64,000 nt of DNA from Streptomyces sp. NA04227 (GCF_013364195.1 NZ_CP054918.1:6499001-6563000); one strand, 5' to 3'; shown: positions 1-9,433, counted from the first letter of the stretch. Made by a program: numbers and translations. The notes: generated by a model not told the origin, from the sequence alone.

Positions 1-417
1 GGCGACGGGCGCAGCGTGCCCTGTCTCGGAGTGCTCGACGACGTGCCCATGAGCTACTGGGAGATCTACCGCGCCGACCTCGATCCACTGGCCCGGCACT
101 ACCCGGCCCGGCCGCACGACACCGGGGTCCACCTGCTGATCGGGGAGGTCGCCGACCGTGGCCACGGAGTCGGCCGCGTGCTGTTGCGGGCGGTGGCCGA
201 CCTCGTCCTGGGCCACCGCCCCGACTGCCGCCGGGTGGTGGCCGAGCCGGACCTGCGCAACACCCCCTCCGTCTCGGCCTTCCTGGGCGCCGGATTCCGT
301 CTCGCGGCCGAACTCGACCTGCCCGACAAACGCGCCGCGCTCATGCTGCGCGACCGCCACCCGCGCGCGGCACCGCGCGCGAGACCGGACAACCAGCCAC
401 CCCCGCAAGGGAGTTGA
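1..417 (+). CDS. Siderophore-type GNAT acetyltransferase, C-terminal part (5' end outside window)
   Basis: The frame is open from base 1 and ends at TGA 415-417, so only the last 138 residues are visible. They carry the end of a GNAT fold of the AlcB/RhbD/DesC siderophore-acyltransferase kind: a GVHLLIG strand, an acetyl-CoA loop of the form DRGHGVGRVLL, then VVAEPDLRNTPSVSAFLGAGF and a closing DLPDKRAALMLRD. Enzymes of this type acylate an N-hydroxylated diamine or amino acid to make a hydroxamate siderophore building block in the cytoplasm. The next gene, 190 bp downstream on the same strand, is an IucA/IucC synthetase that would consume the product. After residue 120 the sequence becomes a low-complexity Arg/Pro tail. 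The missing N-terminus and upstream genes prevent a substrate call. Confidence 0.8.
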   Translation, partial: GDGRSVPCLGVLDDVPMSYWEIYRADLDPLARHYPARPHDTGVHLLIGEVADRGHGVGRVLLRAVADLVLGHRPDCRRVVAEPDLRNTPSVSAFLGAGFRLAAELDLPDKRAALMLRDRHPRAAPRARPDNQPPPQGS

Positions 418-607
418 GGTCGGCCCTGACCCCACGGGCGGACCCCTCGCCGCCGCGCGGCGGCCGAGCGACCTGCGACGAACAGCGCCACCCCGGCCGC
501 TGCGGCCACCACCGGAGCGGCCACGGAAACCAAGGGCCACAAGCCCGGCAGCAGATCCGGCACCAGACCCGACAACAGACCCGACAGGCAGTTGAAGGAG
601 TCCCCCC

Positions 608-2539
608 ATGTCCGACAGGTTCGACGCGATAGACCCCCAGGCATCCGACACCCTCCGCCCGCTGTACCGCCCGTCCGAGCTGAACTCCGCGTCCTGGCAA
701 CGGGCCGAACGCACACTCCTGGCGAAGACACTCGCCGAGTTCGCCTACGAGGAGATCCTGCGGCCACTGCCGCGCCCGCAGGACGGGACATCGGACGGAC
801 ACCCGCCGACCCGGCCCGAACCAGACGGTGTCCTCGGGCAAGTTCAGACGTACGCGATCCAACTCGACGCTCCGGACAGCGAGTTGACCTTCCGCGCACG
901 GCGCGGGTCATACGGCGGCTGGCAGGTGGACGCCTCGACGATCACGCTCACCGAGGCCGGACGCGCGCCCCGGCCGTTCGGTGAGGTGACCGGCTTCTTC
1001 ACCCGGGCCCGGGCCACCCTCGGCCTGGACGGCACCACCCTCGGCCACGTCCTGCGCGAACTGACCCGCACCCTCGCCGCCGACGCCCGGCTCGGCGAGA
1101 GCGCCCCGACCGCCGCCGCACTCGCCGACCTCGGCTACGCCGCACTCGAAGGACACCAGACCGGCCACCCCTGGCTCGTCCTGAACAAGGGCCGACTCGG
1201 GCTCTCCGCCGCCGACTTGGCGCAGTGGGCCCCCGAGGCGCGCCGCCCGCAACCCCTGCCGTGGATCGCCGTGCACACCCGGCTCGCCACCTATCGCGGC
1301 GTCGCCGGACTCGACACCGCCGAAGCCCTGTACGCCGCCGAACTCGCCCCGGACGTACGGCAGTTCTTCGCCAACGCGCTGCGAGCGCGCGGTCTGGACC
1401 CGGGGGAGTACCTGCTGCTGCCGGTGCACCCCTGGCAGTGGGACGAGATCGTGCTCCCGCTGTTCGCGCCCTGGGTCGCCACCGACGAGATCGTGCCGCT
1501 CGGCACCGACGCCGACCTGCGCCTGCCGCAGCAGTCCGTGCGCACCTTCCTGAACATCAGCCGCCCCGACCGTCTCACCGTCAAGCTTCCGCTGTCGGTC
1601 CTGAACACCCTGGTCTGGCGCGGACTGCCCACCGAACGCACTCTGGCCGCGCCCGCCGTGACGGCCTGGGTGCAGCACCTGCGCGACGCCGACCCCTTCC
1701 TCGCCGAGGAGTGCCGCGTCGTCCTGCTCGGCGAGGTCGCCTCGGTCACCGTTCCGCACCCGGTGTACGACACCCTGGACGGCCGGGACGGTCAGGGCGG
1801 CGAGGACGGCCGGGCGGCGGTCCCGTACCAGTACCGCGAACTGCTCGGCGCGATCTGGCGCGAACCCCTCACCGGACGGCTCGACCCGGGGGAGCGGCCG
1901 CGCACCCTCGCCGCGCTGCTGCACACCGACCCGCACGGCCGCGCCCTCACCGCCGAACTCGTCGCCCGCTCGGGACTGGCCCCGCGCACCTGGCTGCGGC
2001 ACCTCTTCGCCGCGCTGCTGCCCGCACTGCTGCACTTCCTGTACCGCTACGGCACGGTGTTCTCCCCGCACGGTGAGAACACCGTCGTGATCTTCGACGC
2101 CGAGGACGTTCCGGTGCGGCTCGCCGTCAAGGACTTCGTCGACGACGTGAACGTGAGCGCCGAGCCGGTGCCGGAGCAGGCGGCGATGCCCGAGGAGGTG
2201 CGCCGGATCCTGCTCACCGAGCCGCCCGCCTTCCTCACCCAGTTCATCCACTCCGGGCTCTTCGTCGGCGTCTTCCGCTATCTCGCGCCCCTGTGCGAGG
2301 CGCAGCTCGACGTTCCCGAGGCGGAGTTCTGGCAGCTCGTACGGGCCGAGATCGTGCGCTACCAGGAGCGCTTCCCCGAGCTGAAGGAGCGCTACGAGAC
2401 CTTCGACCTGCTCACCGAGCGCATCGAGCGGCTGTGCCTGAACCGCAACCGGCTGCACCTGGACGGCTACCGCGACCGGGGCGAGCGCCCGCACGCCGCC
2501 GTGCACGGCACGGTGCCGAACCCGCTGTACCGCGCCTGA
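608..2539 (+). CDS. IucA/IucC-family NRPS-independent siderophore (NIS) synthetase
   Basis: The 643-residue product starts at ATG 608 behind a strong GAAGGAG ribosome site (594-600). It has the NIS synthetase hallmarks: HPWQWDE with His274, a basic region TFLNISRP, HGEN near His488 and KDFVDDVN shortly after; these build the ATP and carboxylate sites in the family. The enzyme adenylates a carboxylate and condenses it with an amine or hydroxylamine. The upstream acetyltransferase makes a hydroxamate siderophore likely. It is longer than DesD-type enzymes of about 590 residues. From memory the position just before a helicase, lexA and nrdRJ matches the small SCO5799-5801 locus rather than the desferrioxamine desABCD operon, so I give no symbol. 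The siderophore product is unknown. Confidence 0.88.
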   Translation: MSDRFDAIDPQASDTLRPLYRPSELNSASWQRAERTLLAKTLAEFAYEEILRPLPRPQDGTSDGHPPTRPEPDGVLGQVQTYAIQLDAPDSELTFRARRGSYGGWQVDASTITLTEAGRAPRPFGEVTGFFTRARATLGLDGTTLGHVLRELTRTLAADARLGESAPTAAALADLGYAALEGHQTGHPWLVLNKGRLGLSAADLAQWAPEARRPQPLPWIAVHTRLATYRGVAGLDTAEALYAAELAPDVRQFFANALRARGLDPGEYLLLPVHPWQWDEIVLPLFAPWVATDEIVPLGTDADLRLPQQSVRTFLNISRPDRLTVKLPLSVLNTLVWRGLPTERTLAAPAVTAWVQHLRDADPFLAEECRVVLLGEVASVTVPHPVYDTLDGRDGQGGEDGRAAVPYQYRELLGAIWREPLTGRLDPGERPRTLAALLHTDPHGRALTAELVARSGLAPRTWLRHLFAALLPALLHFLYRYGTVFSPHGENTVVIFDAEDVPVRLAVKDFVDDVNVSAEPVPEQAAMPEEVRRILLTEPPAFLTQFIHSGLFVGVFRYLAPLCEAQLDVPEAEFWQLVRAEIVRYQERFPELKERYETFDLLTERIERLCLNRNRLHLDGYRDRGERPHAAVHGTVPNPLYRA

Positions 2540-2648
2540 CCCGCGCCGACCCGACCCGACCGGGCCTGACCGGGGCCGACCGGACCTGACCGGATTCGCG
2601 CTCGTGGGGAGGGGAGTGTCAGTGGGGCGACGTAGGGTGGTCCGCGCT

Positions 2649-4685
2649 ATGACGTCCTCGCGCCCCACACTCCCCGATCTCCTGCACGCCGCCGTGGAAG
2701 CGGTCGGCGGCAGCGAACGCCCCGGCCAGGTGACCATGGCCGAAGCCGTCGGCAGTGCCATCGACGACGGCAGCCATCTGCTCATCCAGGCGGGCACGGG
2801 CACCGGAAAGTCCCTCGGCTATCTGGTGCCCGCGCTCGCGCACGGCGAGCCGGTGGTGGTGGCCACGGCGACGCTCGCGCTCCAGCGCCAGCTCGTCCAG
2901 CGCGACCTGCCGCGCACCGTCGACGCCCTGCATCCGCTGCTGCGCCGCAGACCCGAGTTCGCGATGCTCAAGGGCCGCTCGAACTATCTGTGCCTGCACC
3001 GGCTGCACGAAGGCATGCCGCAGGACGAGGACGAAGGGCTCTTCGACCAGTTCGAGGCGGCCGCCCCGACCAGCAAACTCGGCCAGGACCTGCTCCGGCT
3101 GCGCGACTGGTCCGACGAGACCGAGACCGGCGACCGCGACGACCTGACCCCCGGTGTCTCCGACCGGGCCTGGTCCCAGGTCTCGGTCTCCTCCCGCGAG
3201 TGCCTGGGCGCGAGCCGCTGCGCGTACGGCGCCGAGTGCTTCGCCGAGAACGCCCGCGAGCGGGCCAAGCTCTCCGAGGTGATCGTCACCAACCACGCCC
3301 TGCTCGCCATCGACGCCATCGAGGGCGCGCCGGTGCTGCCCGAACACGGCGTACTGATCGTGGACGAGGCGCACGAACTCGTCTCCCGGGTGACCGGCGT
3401 GGCCACCGGCGAACTCACCCCCGGCCAGGTCAACAGGGCGGTCCGGCGCGCGGCCAAGCTCGTCGACGAGAAGATCGCCGACCAGATGCAGACGGCCGCC
3501 GAGGGCTTCGAGCGGCTGATGGAACTGGCCCTGCCCGGCCGCCTGGAGGAGATCCCGGAGGACCTCGCGTACGCGATGCTCGCCCTGCGCGACGCCGCCC
3601 GCAACGTCGTCTCCGCGCTCGGCAGGACCCGCGACAAGTCGGTCCAGGACGAGGACGCCGTCCGCAAGATGGCGCTCGCCTCCATGGAGTCGGTCCACGA
3701 CGTCGCGGAGCGCATCACGCACGGCTCCGAGTACGACGTGGTCTGGTACGAACGCCACGACCGCTTCGGCGCCTCGCTCAAGGTCGCGCCGATGTCCGTC
3801 TCCGGCCTGCTGCGCGAGAAGCTGTTCGCCGACCGCTCCGTCGTCCTCACCTCGGCCACCCTCAAGCTGGGCGGCGACTTCAACGGCGTGGGCGCCTCGC
3901 TCGGCCTCGCCCCCGAGGGGACGAAGCCGCCCGCGGACGAGGAGGACAAGGCGCACCCGGTGTGGCGCGGCGTCGACGTCGGCTCGCCCTTCGACTACCG
4001 CAGGCAGGGCATCCTCTACGTCGCCTCGCATCTGGCCCGCCCGGCCCGCGACGGCGACCGCCACGACATGCTCGACGAGCTGACCGAACTGATCCAGGCG
4101 GCCGGCGGGCGCACCCTCGGACTGTTCTCCTCGATGCGCGCGGCCCAGCTCGCGGCGGAGGAACTGCGGTCCAGGATCCCCGAGTTCCCGATCCTGCTCC
4201 AGGGCGAGGAGACCCTCGGCGAGCTGATCAAGAACTTCGCCGCCGACGACCCCACCTGTCTGTTCGGGACGCTCTCCCTGTGGCAGGGCGTCGATGTCCC
4301 CGGCCCCGGCTGCCAGTTGGTGGTCATGGACAAGATCCCCTTCCCGCGCCCGGACGACCCGCTGATGAGCGCCCGGCAGAAGGCGGTCGAGGAGGCGGGC
4401 GGCAACGGCTTCATGGCGGTCGCGGCCACCCACGCCGCCCTGCTGATGGCCCAGGGCGCGGGCCGTCTGGTCCGTGCCTCCGGCGACCGGGGCGTGGTCG
4501 CGGTCCTCGACCCCCGGCTCGCCACCGCCCGCTACGGCAGCTATCTGCGCGCCTCGATGCCGGACTTCTGGTACACGAACGACCGCAACCAGGTCCGCAA
4601 GTCGCTGGCGGCGATCGACGCGAAGGCCAAGGCCAAGGCCGGGGACGGGGCCGAGGACGCAGCCGGGGACTCAGCCGGGGAGTGA
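2649..4685 (+). CDS. DinG/XPD-like ATP-dependent DNA helicase
   Basis: The 678-residue superfamily 2 helicase has Walker A GTGTGKS at 49-55, the DEAH box at 239-242 in the context LIVDEAHEL, TSATLKLGG for motif III, and a C-terminal motif VI region GAGRLVRASGDRG. Between motifs I and II lie four cysteines (115, 185, 191, 197) in the XPD/DinG spacing, which predicts a 4Fe-4S cluster. Such helicases unwind damaged or structured DNA 5'-3'. I chose ATG 2649 because the Q-motif-like RPGQ region then sits about 25 residues in and a TAGGGT -10-like hexamer lies at 2633-2638; GTG 2604 would add 15 basic residues without homology. A long Lys/Ala/Asp tail follows the helicase domain. Confidence 0.9.
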   Translation: MTSSRPTLPDLLHAAVEAVGGSERPGQVTMAEAVGSAIDDGSHLLIQAGTGTGKSLGYLVPALAHGEPVVVATATLALQRQLVQRDLPRTVDALHPLLRRRPEFAMLKGRSNYLCLHRLHEGMPQDEDEGLFDQFEAAAPTSKLGQDLLRLRDWSDETETGDRDDLTPGVSDRAWSQVSVSSRECLGASRCAYGAECFAENARERAKLSEVIVTNHALLAIDAIEGAPVLPEHGVLIVDEAHELVSRVTGVATGELTPGQVNRAVRRAAKLVDEKIADQMQTAAEGFERLMELALPGRLEEIPEDLAYAMLALRDAARNVVSALGRTRDKSVQDEDAVRKMALASMESVHDVAERITHGSEYDVVWYERHDRFGASLKVAPMSVSGLLREKLFADRSVVLTSATLKLGGDFNGVGASLGLAPEGTKPPADEEDKAHPVWRGVDVGSPFDYRRQGILYVASHLARPARDGDRHDMLDELTELIQAAGGRTLGLFSSMRAAQLAAEELRSRIPEFPILLQGEETLGELIKNFAADDPTCLFGTLSLWQGVDVPGPGCQLVVMDKIPFPRPDDPLMSARQKAVEEAGGNGFMAVAATHAALLMAQGAGRLVRASGDRGVVAVLDPRLATARYGSYLRASMPDFWYTNDRNQVRKSLAAIDAKAKAKAGDGAEDAAGDSAGE

Positions 4686-4874
4686 ACACCCGCTCGCCGC
4701 AGGGGAGTTGACCGGTTTCGGGGACGTCGGCGCACCGGGCGGCGGCAGGGCGCTCTTCCCGCCTGCCGCCCGCTGCCGAACCAGGCGAGCCCGCCCTCGG
4801 GTATGGCACGGCACCCCATGAAGTGGGCGCCGACTGTGGTGCCCGGCCCCATGTCCGGCGGCGGGCCGGCTTCC

Positions 4875-4880
4875 TACGGT
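4875..4880 (+). promoter_or_regulatory. Putative leaderless -10 element of the dehydrogenase gene
   Basis: TACGGT lies seven bases before ATG 4888, the usual distance from a -10 hexamer to a transcription start. Together with the lack of a Shine-Dalgarno sequence this suggests a leaderless transcript and supports ATG 4888. No convincing -35 is visible. Confidence 0.4.
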
Positions 4881-4887
4881 GGCGGCC

Positions 4888-5697
4888 ATGGACAGCACCC
4901 ATGACGCCAGTCACGGGCGGCCGGGCGAACCCCTCGCCGGGCCGCCCGACGCCGCCCCGCTCGCCGGTCGTTCGGTACTGATCACAGGCGCGGCCGGGGG
5001 CATCGGCCGGGCCTGTGCGCGGGCCTTCGCCGCCGCCGGTGCCGAGGTTCACCTCACCGACCGCGCGGCCGAGGCGGCAAGGGCACTCGCCGAGGAGACC
5101 GGCGGTGTCGCCTACCCCGTCGAACTGGCCGATCCCGGCGCGGCGGAGGAGCTTCCCGCGGACGTCGACATCGTTCTCAACAACGCGGGCTTCCAGCACA
5201 TCGCTCCCGTGCACGAGTTCCCGCCCGAGCAATTCACCCTGATCCAGCGGGTGATGGTGGAGGCACCCTTCCGCATCCTGCGCCGGACCCTGCCGCACAT
5301 GTACGCCCGCGGCTGGGGCCGGGTGGTCAACATCTCCTCCGTGCACGGCCTGCGCGCCAGCCCCTTCAAGTGCGCCTATGTGGCCGCCAAGCACGCCCTG
5401 GAGGGGCTCAGCAAGGTGGTCGCCCTGGAAGGTGCGGGCCGCGGGGTCACCAGCAACTGCCTGAGCCCCGGCTACGTCCGTACCCCGCTGGTCACCGCAC
5501 AGATCGCCGACCAGGCCCGGGCGCACGGCATCAGCGAGTCACGGGTCCTGGACGAGGTGCTGCTCGACCGCACCGCGGTCAAACGCCTCGTCGAACCCGA
5601 GGAGGTCGCGGCGGCGGCCCTGTGGCTGTGCGGACCGCACAGCGACTCCCTCACCGGTATGTCCCTCCCCCTGGACGGCGGTTGGACCGCCCGCTGA
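4888..5697 (+). CDS. 3-hydroxybutyrate dehydrogenase (SDR family)
   Basis: The 269-residue short-chain dehydrogenase has the NAD-binding TGAAGGIG at 33-40, NNAG, and the catalytic Ser151, Tyr164 and Lys168 in the canonical S-13-Y-3-K spacing. The C-terminal WLCGPHSDSLTGMSLPLDGGW resembles D-3-hydroxybutyrate dehydrogenases (BdhA), which oxidise (R)-3-hydroxybutyrate to acetoacetate with NAD. An N-terminal extension of about 25 Pro/Gly/Ala residues precedes the Rossmann fold. The next gene is an MHS-type organic-acid transporter and the third a GAF/PucR-type regulator, all on the same strand, so uptake, oxidation and control of a hydroxyacid are probably encoded together. Another SDR substrate cannot be excluded from sequence alone. 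Confidence 0.82.
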   Translation: MDSTHDASHGRPGEPLAGPPDAAPLAGRSVLITGAAGGIGRACARAFAAAGAEVHLTDRAAEAARALAEETGGVAYPVELADPGAAEELPADVDIVLNNAGFQHIAPVHEFPPEQFTLIQRVMVEAPFRILRRTLPHMYARGWGRVVNISSVHGLRASPFKCAYVAAKHALEGLSKVVALEGAGRGVTSNCLSPGYVRTPLVTAQIADQARAHGISESRVLDEVLLDRTAVKRLVEPEEVAAAALWLCGPHSDSLTGMSLPLDGGWTAR

Positions 5698-5772
5698 CCC
5701 CGCGCACCCCCCCGCTCCGCTCACCCGCCCCCCACGCAACCCGTCCCCGCACCCCTTCGAGGAGGGCGCCCC

Positions 5773-7182
5773 ATGCCCACACCATCCGCCGAGGCCGGAC
5801 CCCCGGGCGCCGCACCGCCCGGCCCACGCGCCCTGCACAAGGTCGTGGCCGCGAGCCTGATCGGCACGACCGTGGAGTGGTACGACTACTTCCTCTACGG
5901 CTCGGCCGCCGCCCTTGTCTTCGGCAAGGTCTTCTTCCCCGAGTCCGACCCGCTCACCGGCACCCTGCTGTCCTTCCTGACCTACGCGATCGGCTTCGCC
6001 GCCAGACCGCTCGGCGCCCTGGTCTTCGGCCACTACGGGGACCGCGTCGGCCGCAAGAAACTCCTGGTGGTCAGCCTGCTCATGATGGGCGGGGCCACCA
6101 CGCTGATCGGCTGTGTACCCGGCTACGCGAGTATCGGAGTCGCCGCGCCGGTCCTGCTGACCTTGCTGCGCCTGGTGCAGGGATTCGCGCTGGGCGGCGA
6201 GTGGGGCGGCGCGGTGCTGCTCGTCTCCGAACACGGCGACGCCCGGCGGCGCGGCTTCTGGGCCTCCTGGCCGCAGAGCGGCGCACCCGCCGGGAACCTG
6301 CTCGCCGTCGGCGTCCTGTCGCTGATGACCACGCTGCTCAGCGACGAGGCGTTCACCGCATGGGGCTGGCGCATCCCCTTCCTGCTCTCCGCCGTCCTGG
6401 TCGGCGTCGGGATGTGGATCCGGCTCGCGGTCGACGAATCACCGCTGTTCAAGGAGGCCCTGGCACGCGCCGAGGCCCGCAAGGCCGAGCAGGGTGCGGC
6501 CGCCGAACAGCCGCCGGTGCTCGCCGTGATCCGGCACCACTGGCGCGACATCCTGGTCGCCATGGGCGCCCGGATGTCCGAGAACATCTCGTACTACGTC
6601 ATCACCACCTTCGTCCTCGCCTACTGCGTCGACCACCTCGATCTGGACAAACAGACCGCGCTGAACGCCGTACTCATCGGCTCCGCCGTGCAGTTCCTCC
6701 TCATCCCCGTCTTCGGGGCGCTGTCCGACCGGATCGGACGCAAGCCCGTGTACCTGGCGGGAGCCGTCGGCGTCGGCGCCTGGACCTGGCCCTTCTTCGA
6801 GCTCGTGGACACCCGGTCCTTCCCGGCGCTGGTCCTCGCGGTGACCGTCGGCCTGGTCTTCCACAGCGCGATGTACGCCCCCCAGGCGGCCTTCTTCTCC
6901 GAGCTCTTCGCGACCCGGATGCGCTACTCGGGGGCCTCACTCGGCGCCCAGTTCTCCTCGGTGGCCGCCGGAGCCCCCGCCCCGCTGATCGCCACGGCCC
7001 TGCTCGCCTCGTACGGCGATGCCACACCCGTGTCCGTCTACATGACCCTGGCCGCCCTGCTCACCATCGTCGCGGTACTCGCCGCCCGGGAGACCCGCGG
7101 CCGGGACCTCGCCCGTATCGAGGAGGGCGGGCGCGACGACGCCCGCACCAGCCGCGGGAAGAAGGCCGTCAGGTCCGGATGA
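5773..7182 (+). CDS. MFS transporter, metabolite:H+ symporter (MHS/ShiA-KgtP type)
   Basis: The 469-residue membrane protein starts at ATG 5773 after a GAGGAGG ribosome site. Its first helix carries the MHS signature GTTVEWYDYFLYG, followed by RPLGALVFGHYGDRVGRKK between helices 2 and 3 and SDRIGRKP in the second half, with 12 transmembrane segments expected for the family. MHS carriers such as ShiA, KgtP and ProP import organic acids or betaines with protons. It is 75 bp downstream of a 3-hydroxybutyrate dehydrogenase, so 3-hydroxybutyrate or a related short hydroxyacid is the best substrate guess, by context only. A polar Ala/Glu-rich loop near residues 235-255 separates the two six-helix halves. 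Confidence 0.85.
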   Translation: MPTPSAEAGPPGAAPPGPRALHKVVAASLIGTTVEWYDYFLYGSAAALVFGKVFFPESDPLTGTLLSFLTYAIGFAARPLGALVFGHYGDRVGRKKLLVVSLLMMGGATTLIGCVPGYASIGVAAPVLLTLLRLVQGFALGGEWGGAVLLVSEHGDARRRGFWASWPQSGAPAGNLLAVGVLSLMTTLLSDEAFTAWGWRIPFLLSAVLVGVGMWIRLAVDESPLFKEALARAEARKAEQGAAAEQPPVLAVIRHHWRDILVAMGARMSENISYYVITTFVLAYCVDHLDLDKQTALNAVLIGSAVQFLLIPVFGALSDRIGRKPVYLAGAVGVGAWTWPFFELVDTRSFPALVLAVTVGLVFHSAMYAPQAAFFSELFATRMRYSGASLGAQFSSVAAGAPAPLIATALLASYGDATPVSVYMTLAALLTIVAVLAARETRGRDLARIEEGGRDDARTSRGKKAVRSG

Positions 7183-7277
7183 GCCCGGATCAGCCGGATC
7201 AGCCGGGATGAGCTTGCGCCGAGGGAGATCCGGGGGCCTGTTCCCACGGGTCCCCTCGGCCGGGCGCCTCTGACACG

Positions 7278-9326
7278 ATGGCCCGCACCATGCCCGAAGA
7301 GCCCGCATCCGCAGCCGCCGCCGGTGCCGCCCGCGCGCCCGGGCGGCAGTCCGAACTCCTCGCCCTCCTGGAACTCCTCGAACGGGACGCCCCGGCCGAG
7401 GAGTTCGGCGCGCTCACCGCCCGGGCGCGCGCCCAGGGCGCGGGCGCGGCGGACCTGGACACCCTGGAGCGGGCCACCGCCGCCGCCCTGCGCATCCGCA
7501 GCACCCTGCACCAGCACCGCCGCCGCGAGACCGAACTGGCCGCGCTGTTCGACACCGCGGGCGACCTCGCCGCCCTGCGCGAACTGGACGCGGTCCTCAG
7601 ATCCATCGTGCGCAGGGCCCGCACCCTGCTCGGCACCGACACCGCCTACCTCACGCTCCCCGACACCGAGGCCGGGGACACCTACATGCGGGTGACCGAC
7701 GGCAGCATCTCGCCGGTCTTCCAGAACCTGCGCCTCGAACTCGGCGAGGGCCTCGGCGGCCTGGTCGCCCAGACCGCACGCCCCTATGCCACCCCCGACT
7801 ACCCGACCGACCGGCGGTTCCGGCACACCCGGGGCATCGACACGGGCGTACGGGACGAGGGTCTGGTCGCGATCCTCGGCGTGCCGCTGCTGCTCGGCTC
7901 CGGGACGGGGGAGACGACGGACGCGGCGGACACGACCGGCGCGGACGGCGGCGGCAAGGTCATCGGGGTGCTCTTCGCCGCCGACCGTTCGCCGCGCTCG
8001 TTCAGCCCCGACGAGGTGGCCCTGCTGTGCTCGCTCGCCGCCCACGCCGCGATCGCCATCGACACGGCGGGCGCCATGGAACACGCCCGCACGGCCCTGA
8101 ACGAACTCGCCGAGGCCAACGCCCTGGTACGCGAGCACGCCCAGGCCGTCCAGCGCGCGGAGCAGGCGCACGACCGGCTCAGCCAACTGGTGCTCGGCGG
8201 CGGCGATGTGACCGATGTGGCCACCGCGCTCGCCTCGCTGTTCCAGGGCGCGATCACCGTCCACGACCCCGAGGGCCGGACCCTGGCGGCGGTGGCCGGG
8301 GCGGGTCCGAGCCGCCGCGACCTGGCGGCCGCGCCCGCGCCCAGGGCGGCGGCCGAGGAGTCACGGGCGGCGGGCCGGGCCGTGCACCGCGACGGGCGCT
8401 GGGTGTGCGCGGTCCTCGCCGGACAGGAGCCGCTGGGCTCACTGGTGCTGCACGGCCGCGACCGGCTCGGCGACCCCGACCGGCGGCTGTTCGAGCGGGC
8501 GGCGGTGGTGACGGCCCTGCTCCTGCTGCTGCGCCGCTCGGTCGCCGAGACCGAGAACCGGGTCCGGGGCGAACTGATCACCGACCTGCTCGCCGCTCCC
8601 GGCCGCGACCCGGCGGGCCTCGTCGCCCGCGGCCACCGGCTCGGCCTGGACCTGACCCGTCCGTACCTGGTCCTGGTGGCCGAGGCCCCCGACGACTGCC
8701 GCGGAAAGCTGGCCGCGGTGGCACCGCGGTACCTCTTCGGCGGCGCCGGCGCGGCGGCCGAACACCGGCAGTGCGTCGTGCTGTTGGTGCCCTCGGACGG
8801 CGCGGACGCCGGGCGCGCGGCCAAGGCGGCTGCAGCGGATCTCTCGTACCGGCTCGGGGCGCCGGTCACCGTCGCGGCAGCGGGGCCCGCGTCCGGTCCG
8901 GGCGCGCTCGCGGTGGCGCACGCCGAGGCGGTGCGCTGTCTGCGCGCCCTGCACATCCTCGGCCGGACCGGCGACGGCGCCTGCACGGCCGAACTCGGCT
9001 TCCTCGGCGTACTGCTGGGGGACGGCCACGATGTGGACGGCTTCGTGGAGAGCGCCCTCGGGCCGTTGCTCGCCTACGACAGCAGACGCGGTACGGACCT
9101 CGTACGCACCCTGCGCGCGTACTTCGCCTGCGGCGGCAGCCTCACGCGCAGCAAGGAGGTGTTGCACGTCCATGTGAACACGGTCGTCCAGCGGCTGGAC
9201 CGGATCGGGGCGCTGCTCGGCGGTGACTGGAACACCCCCGAGCGGGCGCTGGAACTCCAGCTCGCGCTGCGGCTGCTCGACCTGACCGGGCGCGGCGGCG
9301 GGAACCCAACGGCCGGGCCGGACTGA
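7278..9326 (+). CDS. GAF-domain PucR/CdaR-like transcriptional regulator
   Basis: The 682-residue protein has an Ala/Glu-rich N-terminus, a GAF domain at roughly residues 100-270 (LGTDTAYLTLPD, ELGEGLGGLVAQTARP), a helical linker, a middle GGDEF-like module typical of CdaR/PucR proteins, and a C-terminal PucR-type helix-turn-helix near 610-665 with LTRSKEVLHVHVNTVVQRL and RALELQLALRLLDL. The family senses small metabolites through GAF and activates catabolic genes. It lies 95 bp after the MHS transporter on the same strand, so it probably controls the dehydrogenase and transporter genes. ATG 7290 is an alternative start: a CACGAT -10-like hexamer overlaps ATG 7278 itself. The gene meets lexA tail to tail. 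Confidence 0.85.
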   Translation: MARTMPEEPASAAAAGAARAPGRQSELLALLELLERDAPAEEFGALTARARAQGAGAADLDTLERATAAALRIRSTLHQHRRRETELAALFDTAGDLAALRELDAVLRSIVRRARTLLGTDTAYLTLPDTEAGDTYMRVTDGSISPVFQNLRLELGEGLGGLVAQTARPYATPDYPTDRRFRHTRGIDTGVRDEGLVAILGVPLLLGSGTGETTDAADTTGADGGGKVIGVLFAADRSPRSFSPDEVALLCSLAAHAAIAIDTAGAMEHARTALNELAEANALVREHAQAVQRAEQAHDRLSQLVLGGGDVTDVATALASLFQGAITVHDPEGRTLAAVAGAGPSRRDLAAAPAPRAAAEESRAAGRAVHRDGRWVCAVLAGQEPLGSLVLHGRDRLGDPDRRLFERAAVVTALLLLLRRSVAETENRVRGELITDLLAAPGRDPAGLVARGHRLGLDLTRPYLVLVAEAPDDCRGKLAAVAPRYLFGGAGAAAEHRQCVVLLVPSDGADAGRAAKAAAADLSYRLGAPVTVAAAGPASGPGALAVAHAEAVRCLRALHILGRTGDGACTAELGFLGVLLGDGHDVDGFVESALGPLLAYDSRRGTDLVRTLRAYFACGGSLTRSKEVLHVHVNTVVQRLDRIGALLGGDWNTPERALELQLALRLLDLTGRGGGNPTAGPD

Positions 9327-9400
9327 GCTGGGCCCCGAGCACCCGGCGCGGTCACAACCAACCCCGGAACCGGCGCAGTTGGTCCCGGGGTCGGACAGGG

Positions 9401-9423
9401 GGTCCGGGCCTGCCGCCCGGACC
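9401..9423. terminator. Bidirectional hairpin between the PucR-like gene and lexA
   Basis: A perfect 9-bp inverted repeat, GGTCCGGGC / GCCCGGACC, with a 5-base loop lies between the converging 3' ends. It has no U-tract, as is common for Streptomyces terminators. Confidence 0.6.
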
Positions 9424-9433
9424 GGGGGAGCGC

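Noticed and set aside
99..911. Long minus-strand open frame over the start region
   Set aside because: It overlaps the siderophore genes and its translation is Arg/Ser/Gly-rich without a motif or ribosome site; GC-rich DNA keeps such frames open.
908..2803. 631-codon minus-strand frame opposite the NIS synthetase
   Set aside because: It lies antisense to a well-supported gene in the mirrored codon phase and shows no protein motif.
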